In this document: positions 5,781 to 6,663 of the stretch, piece after piece
Layout of the letters: each line of letters begins with the position of its first letter
Position numbering within the stretch: position 1 is the stretch's first letter
Assembly (NCBI GenBank): GCA_002343455.1
Contig: DDSR01000100.1
Location: forward strand, 1 to 6,663
Source of the DNA: Deltaproteobacteria bacterium UBA2385
GTDB lineage: Bacteria; Myxococcota_A; UBA796; UBA2385
Length of the DNA: 6,663 nucleotides
Direction: 5' to 3'
The notes under the pieces: generated by a model
The model's database searches: none
The model's input: only the letters and a program-made list of their open reading frames with translations
Told to the model about the DNA's origin: nothing
Made by a program: the position numbers and the translations under genes

Positions 5781-6663
5781 CGAAGCTCCAGCAGCAGGCG
5801 GGCCGGGTTCTCCAGCACGTCCTTCAGCGCGCTGACGAAGCGGGCGGCGACCGCGCCGTCGAGCACCCGATGATCGAAGGAGGGCGAGAGGTACATCATC
5901 TTGCGGGCGACGATCTGTCCGTCCAGCACAACCGGGCGGTCGTGGATCTGGTTCACGCCCAGGATGGCGCACTCCGGCGCGTTGATGATCGGGGTGGCGA
6001 AGCGCCCGCCGATGTTGCCCACGCTGGTGATGGTGAAGGTGCCGCCGGTCAGATCGGCCACGCCGGCCTGCCCGGTGCGGACCCGCTCGGTCACCGAGGT
6101 CAGCTCGGCGGTCAGCTCCAGGATGCTCTTGCGCTCGACGTTGCGGATGACCGGGACGTACAGCCCCTGGGGCGTGTCGGTGGCCACGCCGATGTTGACC
6201 GATCCGTGGATGGTCATCTCCATCGTCGCCTCGTCCAGGGTCGAGTTCACCGTGGGGAACTCGCGGAAGACGAGGCAGAGCGCCTTCATGATGAAGGGGA
6301 TGTAGGTCGGCTTCAGGCCGTAGCAGGCGGCGGCGGGCAGGATCGCCTCGCGGGCCTTGACCAGCTCGGTCGCGTCCACCTCGTCGACGTAGGTGAAGTG
6401 CGGCTTGTTGATGTAGCTCTGCACCATCTTCTCGGCGATCTTGCGGCGCAGGCCGATGATCTTGACCACCTGGTCCTGACCCGAAGCGGCACCAGCCCAG
6501 GAGGGCACCTGCACAGCGGGGAGGGCGCGAGGCTCGGGCGCCTGGCTGACGGCGTCGACGTCGGCGCGGGTGACCCGGCCGCCCTTGCCGCTGCCGGGGA
6601 CGGCCGTCAGGTCGACGTCGTTCTCGCGGGCGTAGGAGCGCACGGCGGGGCTGGCCAGGGTCT
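5777..6663 (-). CDS. 2-oxoacid dehydrogenase E2 acyltransferase, N-terminus beyond right edge
   Basis: E2 is the core of the pyruvate or branched-chain 2-oxoacid dehydrogenase complex; it carries acyl groups on its lipoyl arm and transfers them to CoA. The visible 294 residues open in frame at the edge (TLASPAVRSYA). They contain a peripheral-subunit-binding domain (VRSYARENDVDL then GSGKGGRVTRADV, about 7-35), a Pro/Ala linker, and the trimer-forming catalytic domain from about 65 to the end. That domain has KPHFTYVDEVDATELVKARE, DLTGGTFTITSVGNIGG and the active-site DHRVLDG, with His264 and Asp268 of the visible part. The KPHF-Y-DE-D segment recalls branched-chain E2 proteins, but Gram-positive-type pyruvate E2 is similar, so substrate is undecided. 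The lipoyl domain or domains must lie off the window. The GTG at 6643 is internal to the binding domain, not the true start. Confidence 0.95.
   Translation of the reverse strand, partial: TLASPAVRSYARENDVDLTAVPGSGKGGRVTRADVDAVSQAPEPRALPAVQVPSWAGAASGQDQVVKIIGLRRKIAEKMVQSYINKPHFTYVDEVDATELVKAREAILPAAACYGLKPTYIPFIMKALCLVFREFPTVNSTLDEATMEMTIHGSVNIGVATDTPQGLYVPVIRNVERKSILELTAELTSVTERVRTGQAGVADLTGGTFTITSVGNIGGRFATPIINAPECAILGVNQIHDRPVVLDGQIVARKMMYLSPSFDHRVLDGAVAARFVSALKDVLENPARLLLELR

Noticed and set aside
6641..6643. GTG at 6643 as the true start of E2
   Set aside because: The frame is open to the window edge, and the residues upstream (TLASPA) continue the peripheral-subunit-binding domain, so the gene is cut by the window.

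Overview
This is a GC-rich window, densely coding from about base 779 onward. Its gene content suggests a myxobacterium-like organism (Myxococcota or a related former 'Deltaproteobacteria' lineage). The best clue is a secreted HExxH metalloprotease. It ends in an acidic Asp/Thr/Gly linker, a Cys-Gly-Cys motif, a hydrophobic stretch and an Arg/Lys tail, which is the layout of MYXO-CTERM sorting signals. Taxonomy is inferred from protein style only.

Left part (1-778): the C-terminal end of an IS4/Tn5-type transposase runs in from the left edge. A gene-free stretch of about 410 bp follows. It holds three diverged tandem copies of a 62-63-bp unit with embedded inverted repeats, a 22-bp near-palindrome, and a G/C-rich double hairpin that probably ends the leftward tmk-lipB transcript. 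This part looks like accessory DNA.

Middle (779-3713): tmk and lipB are read leftward as a two-gene unit whose stop and start codons overlap in GTGA. tmk (dTMP kinase) has an otherwise normal sequence but carries Gly in place of the P-loop lysine. lipB is an octanoyltransferase with its Lys/Cys catalytic pair intact. The metalloprotease gene is divergent from tmk, across a spacer of about 100 bp.

Right part (3761-6663): a leftward 2-oxoacid dehydrogenase operon convergent with the protease gene. In transcription order it holds an E2 acyltransferase (5' end beyond the right edge), a small 197-aa protein that looks like a shortened E1-alpha without its thiamine-diphosphate-binding residues, and lpdA (E3). 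E2 and the E1-like gene are joined by another GTGA overlap, and the E1-like gene and lpdA lie 22 bp apart. LipB supplies the octanoyl groups that become the lipoyl cofactor of E2, so lipB and this operon serve one pathway although the protease gene and tmk separate them. The true E1 genes are not in the window.

The two observations most worth following up are the E1-alpha-like apparent pseudoenzyme encoded between E2 and E3, and the Walker A lysine-to-glycine change in Tmk.
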